The position numbers were made by a program, and so were the translations under genes. A stretch of DNA of 58,902 nucleotides from Streptococcus sp. 121 (GTDB lineage: Bacteria > Bacillota > Bacilli > Lactobacillales > Streptococcaceae): positions 1 to 58,902 of the forward strand of contig NZ_JAEMED010000009.1 in NCBI RefSeq assembly GCF_016458205.1, in the 5' to 3' direction. Position 1 is the stretch's first letter. Every line of letters begins with the position of its first letter. Positions 23,370 through 31,452 of this stretch are shown here, one piece after another. The notes under the pieces are model-generated. The model was not told the DNA's origin and ran no database searches. It saw only the letters and a list, made by a program, of their open reading frames with translations.

Positions 23370-24097
23370 AAGCCTTATTAAAAATTGAAAGCTTGAAACA
23401 GGTGCGTAGTATGTGGATTTTTGCACTAGGTGTTGGTATGCCACTCATTTTCTTTCTAATTTTCTCCTCAACTATTGATTTCGGAGATCCCAAGGTCCAA
23501 GCAGTTTTCGTTCGAAACTACATGTTGACAATGACCTCGTTTTCCATGTCTAGTTTTGCCTTGTTTACTTTTCCTTTGATGCTACATGAGGATCGAAAAA
23601 ATCACTGGACAGATTTTCTTCGCTACTCACCGATTTCAAGCTCTCGTTATTACCTGTCTAAAATCTATCGGGTATTTCTAACCTACTTGGTGTCCATACT
23701 ATTGGTGTTCTCAGTGGGAGCATTGGTGCGGGGTGTTTCGATGTCGCCTTGGGAATGGGGAGGTGCGGCATTCTTGTTAATACTAACGTCAATTGTTTAT
23801 TTAGCTATTGGACTTTTAATAGGTTTGTTACCATCGGAACAATCCATGTCCGTGGTGGCCAATATATGCTTTTTCATCCTAGCTATTTTGGGAGGATCTT
23901 GGATGCCAATTTCAGTGTTTCCAGAATGGGTTCAGAGAATTTGCAAATTTACCCCAGGTTATCATGTCAATCAAGCTGTTCTTAGTTTCGTAGAAAATTC
24001 CCGTTTGAACTGGAAATCTTTAGCATTTGTTGCGATCTATACCTTTATCTTCCTAGCTATAGTACAATATAGTAAACAGAAGAAAGAGGGGAATTAG
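23366..24097 (+). CDS. ABC-2 type transporter permease
   Basis: 243 residues with six predicted membrane helices; ABC-2 architecture with LGGSWMPISVFPEWVQRICKFTPGYHVNQ near the C terminus, the conserved pre-TM6 loop of YvfS-type permeases. Start overlaps the ATPase stop. Forms the membrane part of the exporter. Confidence 0.87.
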   Translation: MKALLKIESLKQVRSMWIFALGVGMPLIFFLIFSSTIDFGDPKVQAVFVRNYMLTMTSFSMSSFALFTFPLMLHEDRKNHWTDFLRYSPISSSRYYLSKIYRVFLTYLVSILLVFSVGALVRGVSMSPWEWGGAAFLLILTSIVYLAIGLLIGLLPSEQSMSVVANICFFILAILGGSWMPISVFPEWVQRICKFTPGYHVNQAVLSFVENSRLNWKSLAFVAIYTFIFLAIVQYSKQKKEGN

Positions 24098-24098
24098 G

Positions 24099-25184
24099 AT
24101 GTTTGAAAAGCGAAAAGTCAATCCGATGTATTTCATTGGGCTTATTTTTCTCATCTTTCCCATTGCATATGCATGGGGCGATGTAGATTTTCCTGTTATA
24201 GTTGGATCGTCTTTTTTGTTTGGTGCCTTCTATATTTCCTTGCTTTATACTCGAAATCCCTTGTATGAAAAAGTCGCTTGGTTTTATATGCTGGTCTATA
24301 TTTTGTATATGTCCTTAGAAAGAAACTTACAGTTTTCTTTGTTTCTCTTTAATCTCTCAAATCTATTATCCTGGCATTATACGGAAGATCGCTGGACTTT
24401 TCGAACGGTTTCCTATATCTTGGCTCTAGCTATTTGTTTAGGGTGGGCTATTCTAGGGCCTTTTACTTGGGAGACTGTAGTCTTTATGTTTGTTCTTCAT
24501 TCTTTTGCTTTGTTTATGTTTTATGGTGGTCGTCAGGAAATGGCAAAAGAAAAAATGGAGAAGCAGTTGCAGGAACAGAATGCCTCCATTAACCTTCTTA
24601 TTGCGGAAAACGAACGAAATCGTATTGGGCAAGATCTTCATGATAGTTTGGGGCATGTTTTTGTGACTATGGCCATAAAAGCAGAGTTGGGGTTAAAGCA
24701 ATTGGAAAAAGGGAATTTGTTGGCAGTCCAACAAGAATTAGAGGATTTGCAGGCTACTAGTCGAAAGAGTATGATGGACGTCAGGAACATTGTCAATCAA
24801 TTGAAGTATCGGAGTTTGGAAGAAGAACTACTGCAATTGCAAGAAGTGTTTGAAATGGCAGGGATCGATTTACAAGTCCAAAAAGAATTGGAGGTGTCGA
24901 ATTTATCACCAGTTCTCCAATCCAATCTCACCATGATGGTAAGGGAGTTAGCCAATAATGTCATTAAACATGCGGAGGCTGACCATGCTTGTTTACGATT
25001 TAAAAACTTAGGAGATCAGATGTTAGTCGAAATGGAAGATGATGGCAAGGGCTTTTTGAATCAGACGACTACGGAACTTGTCTCTTTGCGCAATCGCTTG
25101 TCATTGATTCATGGCCAAGTGACCATCGAATCACCCAGTCGTCCAACCCTAGTCCGTCTGAGTCTACCTTTTAGAAAGGAGTAA
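24099..25184 (+). CDS. DesK-like sensor histidine kinase
   Basis: 361 residues. Five to six membrane helices in residues 10-145 with short loops (intramembrane sensing), then a coiled linker. HisKA_3 phosphoacceptor is [13 protein letters not shown] with His at about 181, and the HATPase_c domain follows ([14 protein letters not shown]-box, [10 protein letters not shown]1 box). DesK/LiaS/YvfT-type kinases of this form sense the membrane or its perturbation. Gene starts 1 base after the permease stop. Works with the regulator at 25187. Confidence 0.9.
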   Translation: MFEKRKVNPMYFIGLIFLIFPIAYAWGDVDFPVIVGSSFLFGAFYISLLYTRNPLYEKVAWFYMLVYILYMSLERNLQFSLFLFNLSNLLSWHYTEDRWTFRTVSYILALAICLGWAILGPFTWETVVFMFVLHSFALFMFYGGRQEMAKEKMEKQLQEQNASINLLIAENERNRIGQDLHDSLGHVFVTMAIKAELGLKQLEKGNLLAVQQELEDLQATSRKSMMDVRNIVNQLKYRSLEEELLQLQEVFEMAGIDLQVQKELEVSNLSPVLQSNLTMMVRELANNVIKHAEADHACLRFKNLGDQMLVEMEDDGKGFLNQTTTELVSLRNRLSLIHGQVTIESPSRPTLVRLSLPFRKE

Positions 25185-25186
25185 CC

Positions 25187-25783
25187 ATGAAATTATTAGT
25201 AGCAGAAGACCAATCCATGTTGCGGGATGCCTTGTGTCAGTTGTTGCTTTTAGAAGATGAAGTTGAACAGGTATATGCTGCCAAGGATGGTCGGGAAGCC
25301 ATTGATTTACTCCTGCAAAAAGAAGTAGATGTTGCTATTTTAGATATTGAAATGCCTTATGTAACGGGATTGGAAGTTTTAGAATGGATTCGTGAACATC
25401 AAGAGGTGCGCGTGATTATTGTAACGACTTTTCGGAGAACTGGTTATTTCAAAAGGGCTTTGACAGCAGAGGTGGATGCCTATGTGCTAAAAGAACGTTC
25501 GATTTCAGACCTAATGGTGACGATCTGCAAGGTTTTACAAGGGCAAAAGGAGTATTCTCCAGAGTTGATGGAAGAAATGACGCATTCGACCAATCCTCTC
25601 AGTCCTCGTGAAATTCAAGTTTTAAAAGGGATAGCTCGTGGCTTGTCCAATCAAGAGATAGCTCAGGAACTCTATCTCTCTAATGGTACCGTTCGAAACT
25701 ATGTGACGAGTTTGATGACAAAACTTGGAGCTAACAACCGAACGGATGCTCTGATTATAGCTCAGAAAGAGAATTGGATTTAG
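25187..25783 (+). CDS. NarL/DesR-family response regulator
   Basis: 198 residues. Receiver domain with acidic pocket ED (7-8), phosphoacceptor Asp at about 53 ([13 protein letters not shown]), T/K positions VTTF and VLKER. C-terminal LuxR-type helix-turn-helix ([33 protein letters not shown]). Expected to bind the inverted repeat at 22412-22433 and activate the cassette. Starts 2 bases after the kinase stop. Confidence 0.92.
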   Translation: MKLLVAEDQSMLRDALCQLLLLEDEVEQVYAAKDGREAIDLLLQKEVDVAILDIEMPYVTGLEVLEWIREHQEVRVIIVTTFRRTGYFKRALTAEVDAYVLKERSISDLMVTICKVLQGQKEYSPELMEEMTHSTNPLSPREIQVLKGIARGLSNQEIAQELYLSNGTVRNYVTSLMTKLGANNRTDALIIAQKENWI

Positions 25784-25851
25784 TGATACATTTAAAATCT
25801 AATCATGTCAGGGCTTTCTGATGAATGGCATTAACAATCTAGACTAAATAT

Positions 25852-25892
25852 GGATAATCCTCCAAATTAAAGGTTTTGGAGGATATTTTTGT
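25852..25892 (+). terminator. Terminator of the ABC/two-component cassette
   Basis: ATCCTCCAAA / TTTTGGAGGAT hairpin with T-run. Confidence 0.75.
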
Positions 25893-25910
25893 ATATATAA
25901 GAAGATGAAA

Positions 25911-25934
25911 ACAGACCGGCTGATGCCGGTCTGT
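25911..25934. terminator. Strong GC-rich hairpin, probably bidirectional
   Basis: ACAGACCGGC-TGAT-GCCGGTCTGT with AAA before and TT after. Lies between the convergent response-regulator and adhE genes. Confidence 0.6.
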
Positions 25935-25963
25935 TTATCAGTTTTATATTAGACTATTATACG

Positions 25964-26131
25964 AAATCAGCATACTCGAGAAATTTCAAAGAGATGACTA
26001 GGAAAGCCGATGAAGGTTGTTCAACAGGTCTCCCAGACCTGTTGAATATTATCGATAAGGCGTGCAAAACACGCAATCAATAAGTTCACCGAAGAGGCTT
26101 GACAACGTCAGAATTTGAAATTTAATGAGTA
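25964..26131 (+). repeat. Dispersed modular repeat, family R, copy R3 (long form)
   Basis: AATCAGCATACTCGAGAAA at the start, ATTTAATGAGTAT at the end. Internal hairpins: GTTCAACAGGTC / GACCTGTTGAA and GCGTG..CACGC. The best reference copy; it ends at the adhE stop codon. No gene lies between 25784 and 26131. Confidence 0.75.
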
Positions 26132-28780
26132 TTATTTGATGCGTCCTGGGCGTTCTTTATAGCCGTAGTATGCGTCTTCGATAATTTCTTGCATATGCTC
26201 TACAAGAGCCAGGCGTGGGTTGGCTGGAGTACATTGGTCTTCATAGGCTAGCAGGGCAAGTTCACGAGAGTGTTTTTTGAGTTCTTGCTCGTCGACTCCC
26301 TGTGCTTTGAGGTTCATCTCAATACCAACGCGTTCACCGAGGTCATAAACAGCCTGTGCATAAGCAGCGACAGCTTCTTCTGGAGTAGAACATGGTAGAC
26401 CAAGCATGCGGGCGATGTCTTGGTATTTTTCATCAGCCTTGTAGTAGTTGTATTTTGGCCAGGTTGCTGTTTTGGCGGGACGTGTACCGTTGTAGCGAAT
26501 CACGTATGGCAAGAGGATCGCGTTGGTTCGTCCGTGAACAGTGTGGAACTGAGCTCCCAATTTATGAGCGATGGAGTGAGAGATACCGAGGAATGCGTTG
26601 GCAAAAGCCATTCCCGCCATGGTTGAAGCATTATGCATTTTTTCGCGAGAAACAAAGTCGGCATTCTTCACAGAATTTTCCAAGTTTTCAAAGACCAATC
26701 GAATGGCTTGAAGGGCTAATCCATCTGTATAGTCATTGGCAACAGTTGAAACATAGGCTTCGGTTGCATGGGTTAGAACATCCATACCGGTGTCGGCAGT
26801 GACGTGAGCTGGAACAGTCATAACCAAGGCTGGGTCAACGATTGCGACAGTTGGTGTGAGTGAGTAGTCTGCAATTGGGTATTTACGGTTATTGGCTTTG
26901 TCTGAGATAACAGCAAATGGAGTAACCTCAGAACCGGTACCAGAAGTAGTTGGGATAGCAATGAATTTTGTTTTCTTGCCAAGCTCAGGAAACTTGAAGG
27001 CCCGTTTGCGGATGTCCATAAATTTTTGAATCAAGTCATGAAAATCAACTTCTGGTTGCTCATAAAAGAGCCACATGACCTTGGCAGCATCCATTGCGGA
27101 TCCACCCCCGAGTGCAATGATGGTATCAGGGTTGAAAGTCCGCATCATCTCGGTTCCCTTGTAGACGGTTGTGATGTCTGGATCTGGTTCAATATCGGCA
27201 AAAATTTGGTAAACAATTTTGTTCCGACGGAGATGGAGTTGTTCAAGTATACGATCGAGGAATCCTAATTCTACCATTGAAGGATCTGTTACAATCATAA
27301 CGCGTTCTACATCACGGCATTTTTGGAGATATTGGATGGAGTCGCGTTCAAAGTATGTTTTGGAGGGAACTTTAAACCATTGCATATTATTTCTACGTCT
27401 TCCTACTTTTTTGATGTTTAAGAGATTGATAGCACTTACGTTGTCACCAATTGAGTTACGTCCATAAGAACCGCATCCAAGAGTGAGAGATGGTAGGAAG
27501 GAATTGTATACATCTCCAATACCGCCGAAGGTTGATGGTGAGTTCCAGATAACCCGAATAGCTTTAACCAAGTTACCAAAGTCCTTGGCAAGTTCAGCAT
27601 CTTCGGTATGGATGGCAGCGGAGTGTCCAAGTCCATCGAATTCCACCATTTGACGAGCTTTGTCTAGGCCATCTTCACGAGAATCTGCTTTTAAAACAGC
27701 AATAACTGGAGAAAGTTTTTCGCGAGTCAAGGGTTCTTTTGGACCGACTTGTGAGACCTCAGCAGCTAAGATATTGGTGCCTTCTGGAACGGAGAAGCCA
27801 GCTTGTTCAGCAATCCAAGCCGCTGGTTTCCCAACGATATTCGGATTCAATTTGGCAAGGGCACAGTTCTTCCCATTTGCTTTAGCTCCGAAGCAGAATT
27901 CTTCGAGAAGAGCTTTTTCTTTTTTGTTTACAAAATAGGTGTGGTAGGATTTGAATTCATCAATAAACTCTTCATAAATTTCTTTGTCAATGATCACTGC
28001 TTGTTCGGATGCACAGACCATTCCATTATCGAAAGATTTAGACATAACGATGTCGTGTGCGGCTTGGCGAATATTTGCAGTTTTTTCAACGTAGGCTGGC
28101 ACATTTCCAGCACCAACTCCTAAGGCTGGTTTTCCACAAGAGTAGGCAGCACGTACCATGGCATTTCCACCAGTAGCCAGAATGGTTGCAATTCCGGCAT
28201 GGTTCATAAGGGCTGCAGTTGCTTCCATGGATGGTTGTTCAATCCATTGAATACAGTTTTCAGGAGCACCCGCTGCGATAGCAGCATCTCGAACGATACG
28301 AGCTGCATGTGCAGATGATTCTTGTGCGGAAGGGTGGAAGGCAAAGATGATTGGATTCCGAGTCTTCAAAGAAATCAATGATTTGAAAATTGCTGTTGAA
28401 GTTGGGTTCGTGGTCGGTGTAATTCCGCAGATAACCCCAACTGGTTCAGCAATTAAGGTAAGACCAGTAACGTCGTCTTCTTCGATAACTCCGACGGTTT
28501 TAGTATGGCGCATGTTGTTAACCACGTGCTCGCAAGCAAAAAGATTTTTAGTTGCCTTGTCTTCAAAAACACCGCGACCTGTTTCTTCGTAGGCATGCAT
28601 GGCCAAAGTTCCATGTGCGTCTAAAGCTGCAACAGAGGCTTTAGCCACAATATAATCAACCTCTTCTTGATTGAGCTTACGCATTTCCTCAAGGGCAATC
28701 AATCCCTTGGAAACCAAGTCATCGACATGAGTTTGAGCTAGTTGTTCTTTTTCTTCTTTTGTGATAGTTTTTTCAGTCAT
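26132..28780 (-). CDS. adhE: Bifunctional acetaldehyde-CoA/alcohol dehydrogenase
   Basis: 882 residues, full length. N-terminal aldehyde dehydrogenase domain (about 1-440) with the nucleophilic Cys in NGMVCASEQAV (about residue 248). C-terminal iron-dependent alcohol dehydrogenase (about 450-870) with GGGSAMDAAKVMW and metal-site histidines in SHSIAHKLGAQFHTVHGR. Reduces acetyl-CoA to ethanol, regenerating two NAD+ in mixed-acid fermentation; the family assembles into spirosomes. Monocistronic, with two Rex-like boxes at the promoter. Confidence 0.96.
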   Translation of the reverse strand: MTEKTITKEEKEQLAQTHVDDLVSKGLIALEEMRKLNQEEVDYIVAKASVAALDAHGTLAMHAYEETGRGVFEDKATKNLFACEHVVNNMRHTKTVGVIEEDDVTGLTLIAEPVGVICGITPTTNPTSTAIFKSLISLKTRNPIIFAFHPSAQESSAHAARIVRDAAIAAGAPENCIQWIEQPSMEATAALMNHAGIATILATGGNAMVRAAYSCGKPALGVGAGNVPAYVEKTANIRQAAHDIVMSKSFDNGMVCASEQAVIIDKEIYEEFIDEFKSYHTYFVNKKEKALLEEFCFGAKANGKNCALAKLNPNIVGKPAAWIAEQAGFSVPEGTNILAAEVSQVGPKEPLTREKLSPVIAVLKADSREDGLDKARQMVEFDGLGHSAAIHTEDAELAKDFGNLVKAIRVIWNSPSTFGGIGDVYNSFLPSLTLGCGSYGRNSIGDNVSAINLLNIKKVGRRRNNMQWFKVPSKTYFERDSIQYLQKCRDVERVMIVTDPSMVELGFLDRILEQLHLRRNKIVYQIFADIEPDPDITTVYKGTEMMRTFNPDTIIALGGGSAMDAAKVMWLFYEQPEVDFHDLIQKFMDIRKRAFKFPELGKKTKFIAIPTTSGTGSEVTPFAVISDKANNRKYPIADYSLTPTVAIVDPALVMTVPAHVTADTGMDVLTHATEAYVSTVANDYTDGLALQAIRLVFENLENSVKNADFVSREKMHNASTMAGMAFANAFLGISHSIAHKLGAQFHTVHGRTNAILLPYVIRYNGTRPAKTATWPKYNYYKADEKYQDIARMLGLPCSTPEEAVAAYAQAVYDLGERVGIEMNLKAQGVDEQELKKHSRELALLAYEDQCTPANPRLALVEHMQEIIEDAYYGYKERPGRIK

Positions 28781-28796
28781 ACTACTCTCCTAATCT

Positions 28797-28859
28797 TTGT
28801 TAAGTATTTCACATTTATTATTATAGCGCATCCGAGATTGTTTGTAAAGTTTTTCACAA
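28797..28859 (-). promoter_or_regulatory. adhE promoter with two Rex-like operators
   Basis: Minus strand: -35 TTTACA (28843-28848), 17 bp, -10 TATAAT (28820-28825). Rex-like boxes TTGTTAAGTATTTCACAT (28797-28814) and TTGTAAAGTTTTTCACAA (28842-28859) resemble TTGTGAAATATTTCACAA. One covers the -35 and the other lies just downstream of the -10. Predicts repression at low NADH/NAD+. Confidence 0.75.
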
Positions 28860-28928
28860 GGTTTTTTAAAAAAATTTCAAATAGGCTGAAACAGGAATTT
28901 TTGCTAGAATAGAAGAAAAGGGGGAAGC

Positions 28929-29969
28929 ATGACAGCAATTCGACAAGTAGAAAAAATGACAGCAGGGGATTTTCCAGCTTTAACCGTTGTTGCTGGAGAA
29001 GATGTGGGGCAGTTTTCTTTCCTAAAGGAAGAAGTACTCCGTAAAATTGGCTTTGATCCAGCTGATTTAAGTATGAGCCGCTTGGATATGCGGGAAACTC
29101 CTTATGCACAGGTTCAGGAAGAGTTGGAAAGTCTGCCTTTTTTTGCAGAAAATAAGTGGGTAGTCTTGGATTCTTTTCTGGATTTGACGACGGGGCGGAA
29201 GCGTTTTTTGTCAGATGAGGATCTCAAGCGTTTTGAAGATTATGTACAGAATCCAAGTGCTGATACCAAGGTTCTTATTTTTGCGGAAGGTAAGCTGGAT
29301 GGAAAACGTCGTTTGGTCAAGTTGCTTAAACGTCAAGCTTTATTATTAGAAACCAAGCAGTTCAAAGAGAAGGAATTTCGTTCCTTTTTACAGGAAGAGT
29401 TAAGAAATCGAGGCTGGAAGCTTGGGGCAGATTTACAGGATGTCTTGCTGGAGAAATCTATGCTGAATGTGAGCCTGCTTCGTCAAAACTTAGCCTTTCT
29501 GGAAGACTACAGCAATCTAGCTACTTTGACGGTTGAAGAACTGCGACAGCTACTCCCCAAAACCTTACAGGACAATCTTTTTGATCTCTCTAGTCTTCTC
29601 TTACAGGGGAAGTTGGAGGCAGCCAGGTCTTTAATGGCGGATTTACGGCTCCAGGGCAAAGATGATATCCAAATCCTTGCGCTATTACTCAGCCATTTTC
29701 GCCTCTTTCTCTATGTGCGGTTCCTCAATCCCTCTACTGAAGCCAACCTGGTGGCTGAATTGAAAAAATTGACGGGGATTAGTTACAATCCTTACCGAGT
29801 TCGATTTGCCCAAAGAGATAGCCAAGCACTCCCAACCAGCTATCTACGCAAGATCTATGAAAAAATGATTCAAACGGATTATGATATGAAAACGGGATTG
29901 TATGACAAGGCCTATTTGATGGATCTGTTGATGATTGAGATGGTGCAAGGTCTCGAGCAGAAAAATTGA
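28929..29969 (+). CDS. holA: DNA polymerase III delta subunit
   Basis: 346 residues. N-terminal domain has the beta-clamp opening segment (VVAGEDVGQFSFLKEEVLRKIGF); central AAA+-like region without a functional P-loop; C-terminal helical collar domain with LQGKDDIQILALLLSHFRLFL. Loads the sliding clamp in the tau/delta/delta' complex. Extended -10 TGCTAGAAT lies just upstream. Followed by sodA, the usual streptococcal order. Confidence 0.92.
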   Translation: MTAIRQVEKMTAGDFPALTVVAGEDVGQFSFLKEEVLRKIGFDPADLSMSRLDMRETPYAQVQEELESLPFFAENKWVVLDSFLDLTTGRKRFLSDEDLKRFEDYVQNPSADTKVLIFAEGKLDGKRRLVKLLKRQALLLETKQFKEKEFRSFLQEELRNRGWKLGADLQDVLLEKSMLNVSLLRQNLAFLEDYSNLATLTVEELRQLLPKTLQDNLFDLSSLLLQGKLEAARSLMADLRLQGKDDIQILALLLSHFRLFLYVRFLNPSTEANLVAELKKLTGISYNPYRVRFAQRDSQALPTSYLRKIYEKMIQTDYDMKTGLYDKAYLMDLLMIEMVQGLEQKN

Positions 29970-29994
29970 AATAACAGCGTTTTTGAAGTATGAT
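29966..29994 (+). promoter_or_regulatory. sodA promoter
   Basis: TTGAAA (29966-29971, overlapping the holA stop), 17 bp, TATGAT (29989-29994). Confidence 0.6.
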
Positions 29995-30029
29995 GGAACT
30001 AAGGAAAAAAGAAAGAGGTAAAATTGAGT

Positions 30030-30635
30030 ATGACCTATACAGTACCTGAATTACCATATGCATACGATGCTTTGGCACCACATATTGATGAAGAAACCAT
30101 GCACTTGCACCATGATAAGCACCACCAAGCTTACGTTAACAATCTAAACGCTGCCTTGGAAAAACACCCTGAAGTGACAGCAGATATTCTAGATCTCTTG
30201 AAAGATGTTGAGTCTATCCCTGCTGATATTCGTCAGGCTGTCATCAATAACGGTGGTGGTCATGTCAATCACTCCCTTTTCTGGGAAATGATGACACCAG
30301 AAGCTACAGCTCCATCTGCGGATTTAGCAGCAGACATTGAAGCAACCTTTGGTTCCATGGATGCCTTCAAAGAAGCTTTCGCCGCTGCAGCAGCAACCCG
30401 CTTTGGTTCAGGCTGGGCTTGGTTGGTGCTCAACGCTGAAGGGAAATTGGAAGTTGTCTCTACACCTAACCAAGACAACCCAGTATCCAATGGTCAAGAA
30501 CCACTTTTAGGCTTGGACGTATGGGAGCACGCTTATTATGTAAGCTATCGTAACCTTCGCCCAGACTACATCAAAGCCTTCTGGAATGTGGTTAACTGGA
30601 ATAAAGTATCGGAGCTCTATGCAGCTGCAAAATAA
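30030..30635 (+). CDS. sodA: Superoxide dismutase (Mn/Fe type)
   Basis: 201 residues from ATG 30030, the usual streptococcal length (a TTG at 30024 would add two residues). Metal ligands: His in LHHDKHH (about 27), His in [10 protein letters not shown] (about 81), Asp and His in DVWEHAYYV (about 163 and 167). Gly/Gln placement ([16 protein letters not shown]) is typical of the cambialistic or Mn enzymes of streptococci. Cytosolic. Own promoter and terminator. Confidence 0.96.
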   Translation: MTYTVPELPYAYDALAPHIDEETMHLHHDKHHQAYVNNLNAALEKHPEVTADILDLLKDVESIPADIRQAVINNGGGHVNHSLFWEMMTPEATAPSADLAADIEATFGSMDAFKEAFAAAAATRFGSGWAWLVLNAEGKLEVVSTPNQDNPVSNGQEPLLGLDVWEHAYYVSYRNLRPDYIKAFWNVVNWNKVSELYAAAK

Positions 30636-30640
30636 CAGAC

Positions 30641-30674
30641 AAAAACTTGCTCCTTGTTTTGGGAGCAAGTTTTT
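30641..30674 (+). terminator. sodA terminator (first copy of a repeated hairpin)
   Basis: AAAAACTTGCTCC / GGAGCAAGTTTTT. Nearly the same stem recurs at 31413-31448. Confidence 0.85.
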
Positions 30675-30732
30675 GTGCTAGATAGGTAAAAAATGTAAAG
30701 AGCTTGAATGCAAGCTTAGAGAGGAGATGCCG

Positions 30733-31125
30733 ATGACCTGTGTTTTTTGTAAGGGAATCAAAGAAGAGAACATCCTTTTCCAATCTAAATATTTCAAAAT
30801 GGTTTGGGATATTAATCCTATTCAATCAGGACATTTACTTGTGATTTCTAAGGAGCATTATGAATCTTTAGAGCAACTGCCTGAAAGAATCCGCTATGAA
30901 CTTGTGGATTTACAAGCTTATTTGACAAAGGTTTTTCGTGAAAAAACAGAAGTAGATGGTGTTTCTGTAGTCTATAATGATGGTGTGATGGATCCTGGGA
31001 CACATTTCCATTTTCACTTCATTCCTCGCTATCGAGCAGATGGATTATGGGATCCGATTGATGTCGAAAGGGTGGAAATGGATGTCACAAATTTGTTAGA
31101 AGCGATGAAAAAATGGTCGGATTAA
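30733..31125 (+). CDS. HIT-family nucleotide-binding hydrolase
   Basis: 130 residues from ATG 30733, at proper distance from GAGGAG (30721-30726); ATG 30727 is too close. Histidine triad HFHFHFIPR at about residues 95-103, N-terminal CVFC like the zinc-binding CxxC of Hint/HinT proteins. Acts on nucleoside phosphoramidates or dinucleotides; exact substrate unknown. Sits between two copies of the same terminator hairpin. Confidence 0.85.
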   Translation: MTCVFCKGIKEENILFQSKYFKMVWDINPIQSGHLLVISKEHYESLEQLPERIRYELVDLQAYLTKVFREKTEVDGVSVVYNDGVMDPGTHFHFHFIPRYRADGLWDPIDVERVEMDVTNLLEAMKKWSD

Positions 31126-31144
31126 TTCGACCTTTTTTGCCAAT

Positions 31145-31206
31145 ATTAATGAATAAACATGGCATCACCGAAGCAGAAAAACTATAGTTTTCTTTGATGG
31201 CGTGTG
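31145..31206 (-). pseudogene. Degenerate fragment of the 3' end of queA
   Basis: TTAATGAATAAACATGGCAT and the following bases match the 3' end of the intact queA gene (35690-35750) over about 60 bases with roughly 80% identity, same strand. It encodes the decayed end 'FGDAMFIH'. It lies 4.5 kb from the real gene, with the FtsX/ABC/TetR module in between, and has no open frame upstream. Confidence 0.65.
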
Positions 31207-31281
31207 GGCTATTTTTCCATTTGTGGGAGTTGATATCTAATTCTAAAGTATAGGTTGTGATGTTTCAATGGTTCTGTATTG

Positions 31282-31389
31282 ATACTCATTACATTTCAAA
31301 ATCTGAATGTGTTAATCCTCTTCGCCGAACCCTAAGTTCTGTCTTCATCGGATTGCCTTTTCAGATTTCGAACTGTTTCGAGTATGACT
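31282..31389 (-). repeat. Dispersed modular repeat, family R, copy R4 (short form)
   Basis: Minus strand: starts AAGTCATACTCGAAACAG, ends TTTTGAAATGTAATGAGTAT. Lacks the central hairpin module, like R2. With the queA fragment it accounts for the 31126-31412 gap. Confidence 0.65.
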
Positions 31390-31412
31390 TTTTTAATTAT
31401 CAATAAAAATGG

Positions 31413-31448
31413 CAAAAACTTGCTCCCAAAATAAGGAGCAAGTTTTTT
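31413..31448. terminator. Second copy of the sodA-type terminator
   Basis: AAAAACTTGCTCC / GGAGCAAGTTTTT with a different loop from 30641-30674. Lies 3' of the minus-strand exporter gene. Confidence 0.75.
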
Positions 31449-31452
31449 GTGT

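Noticed and set aside
26392..28592. Several plus-strand frames across adhE
   Set aside because: All are antisense shadows of an 882-codon gene with complete enzyme motifs.
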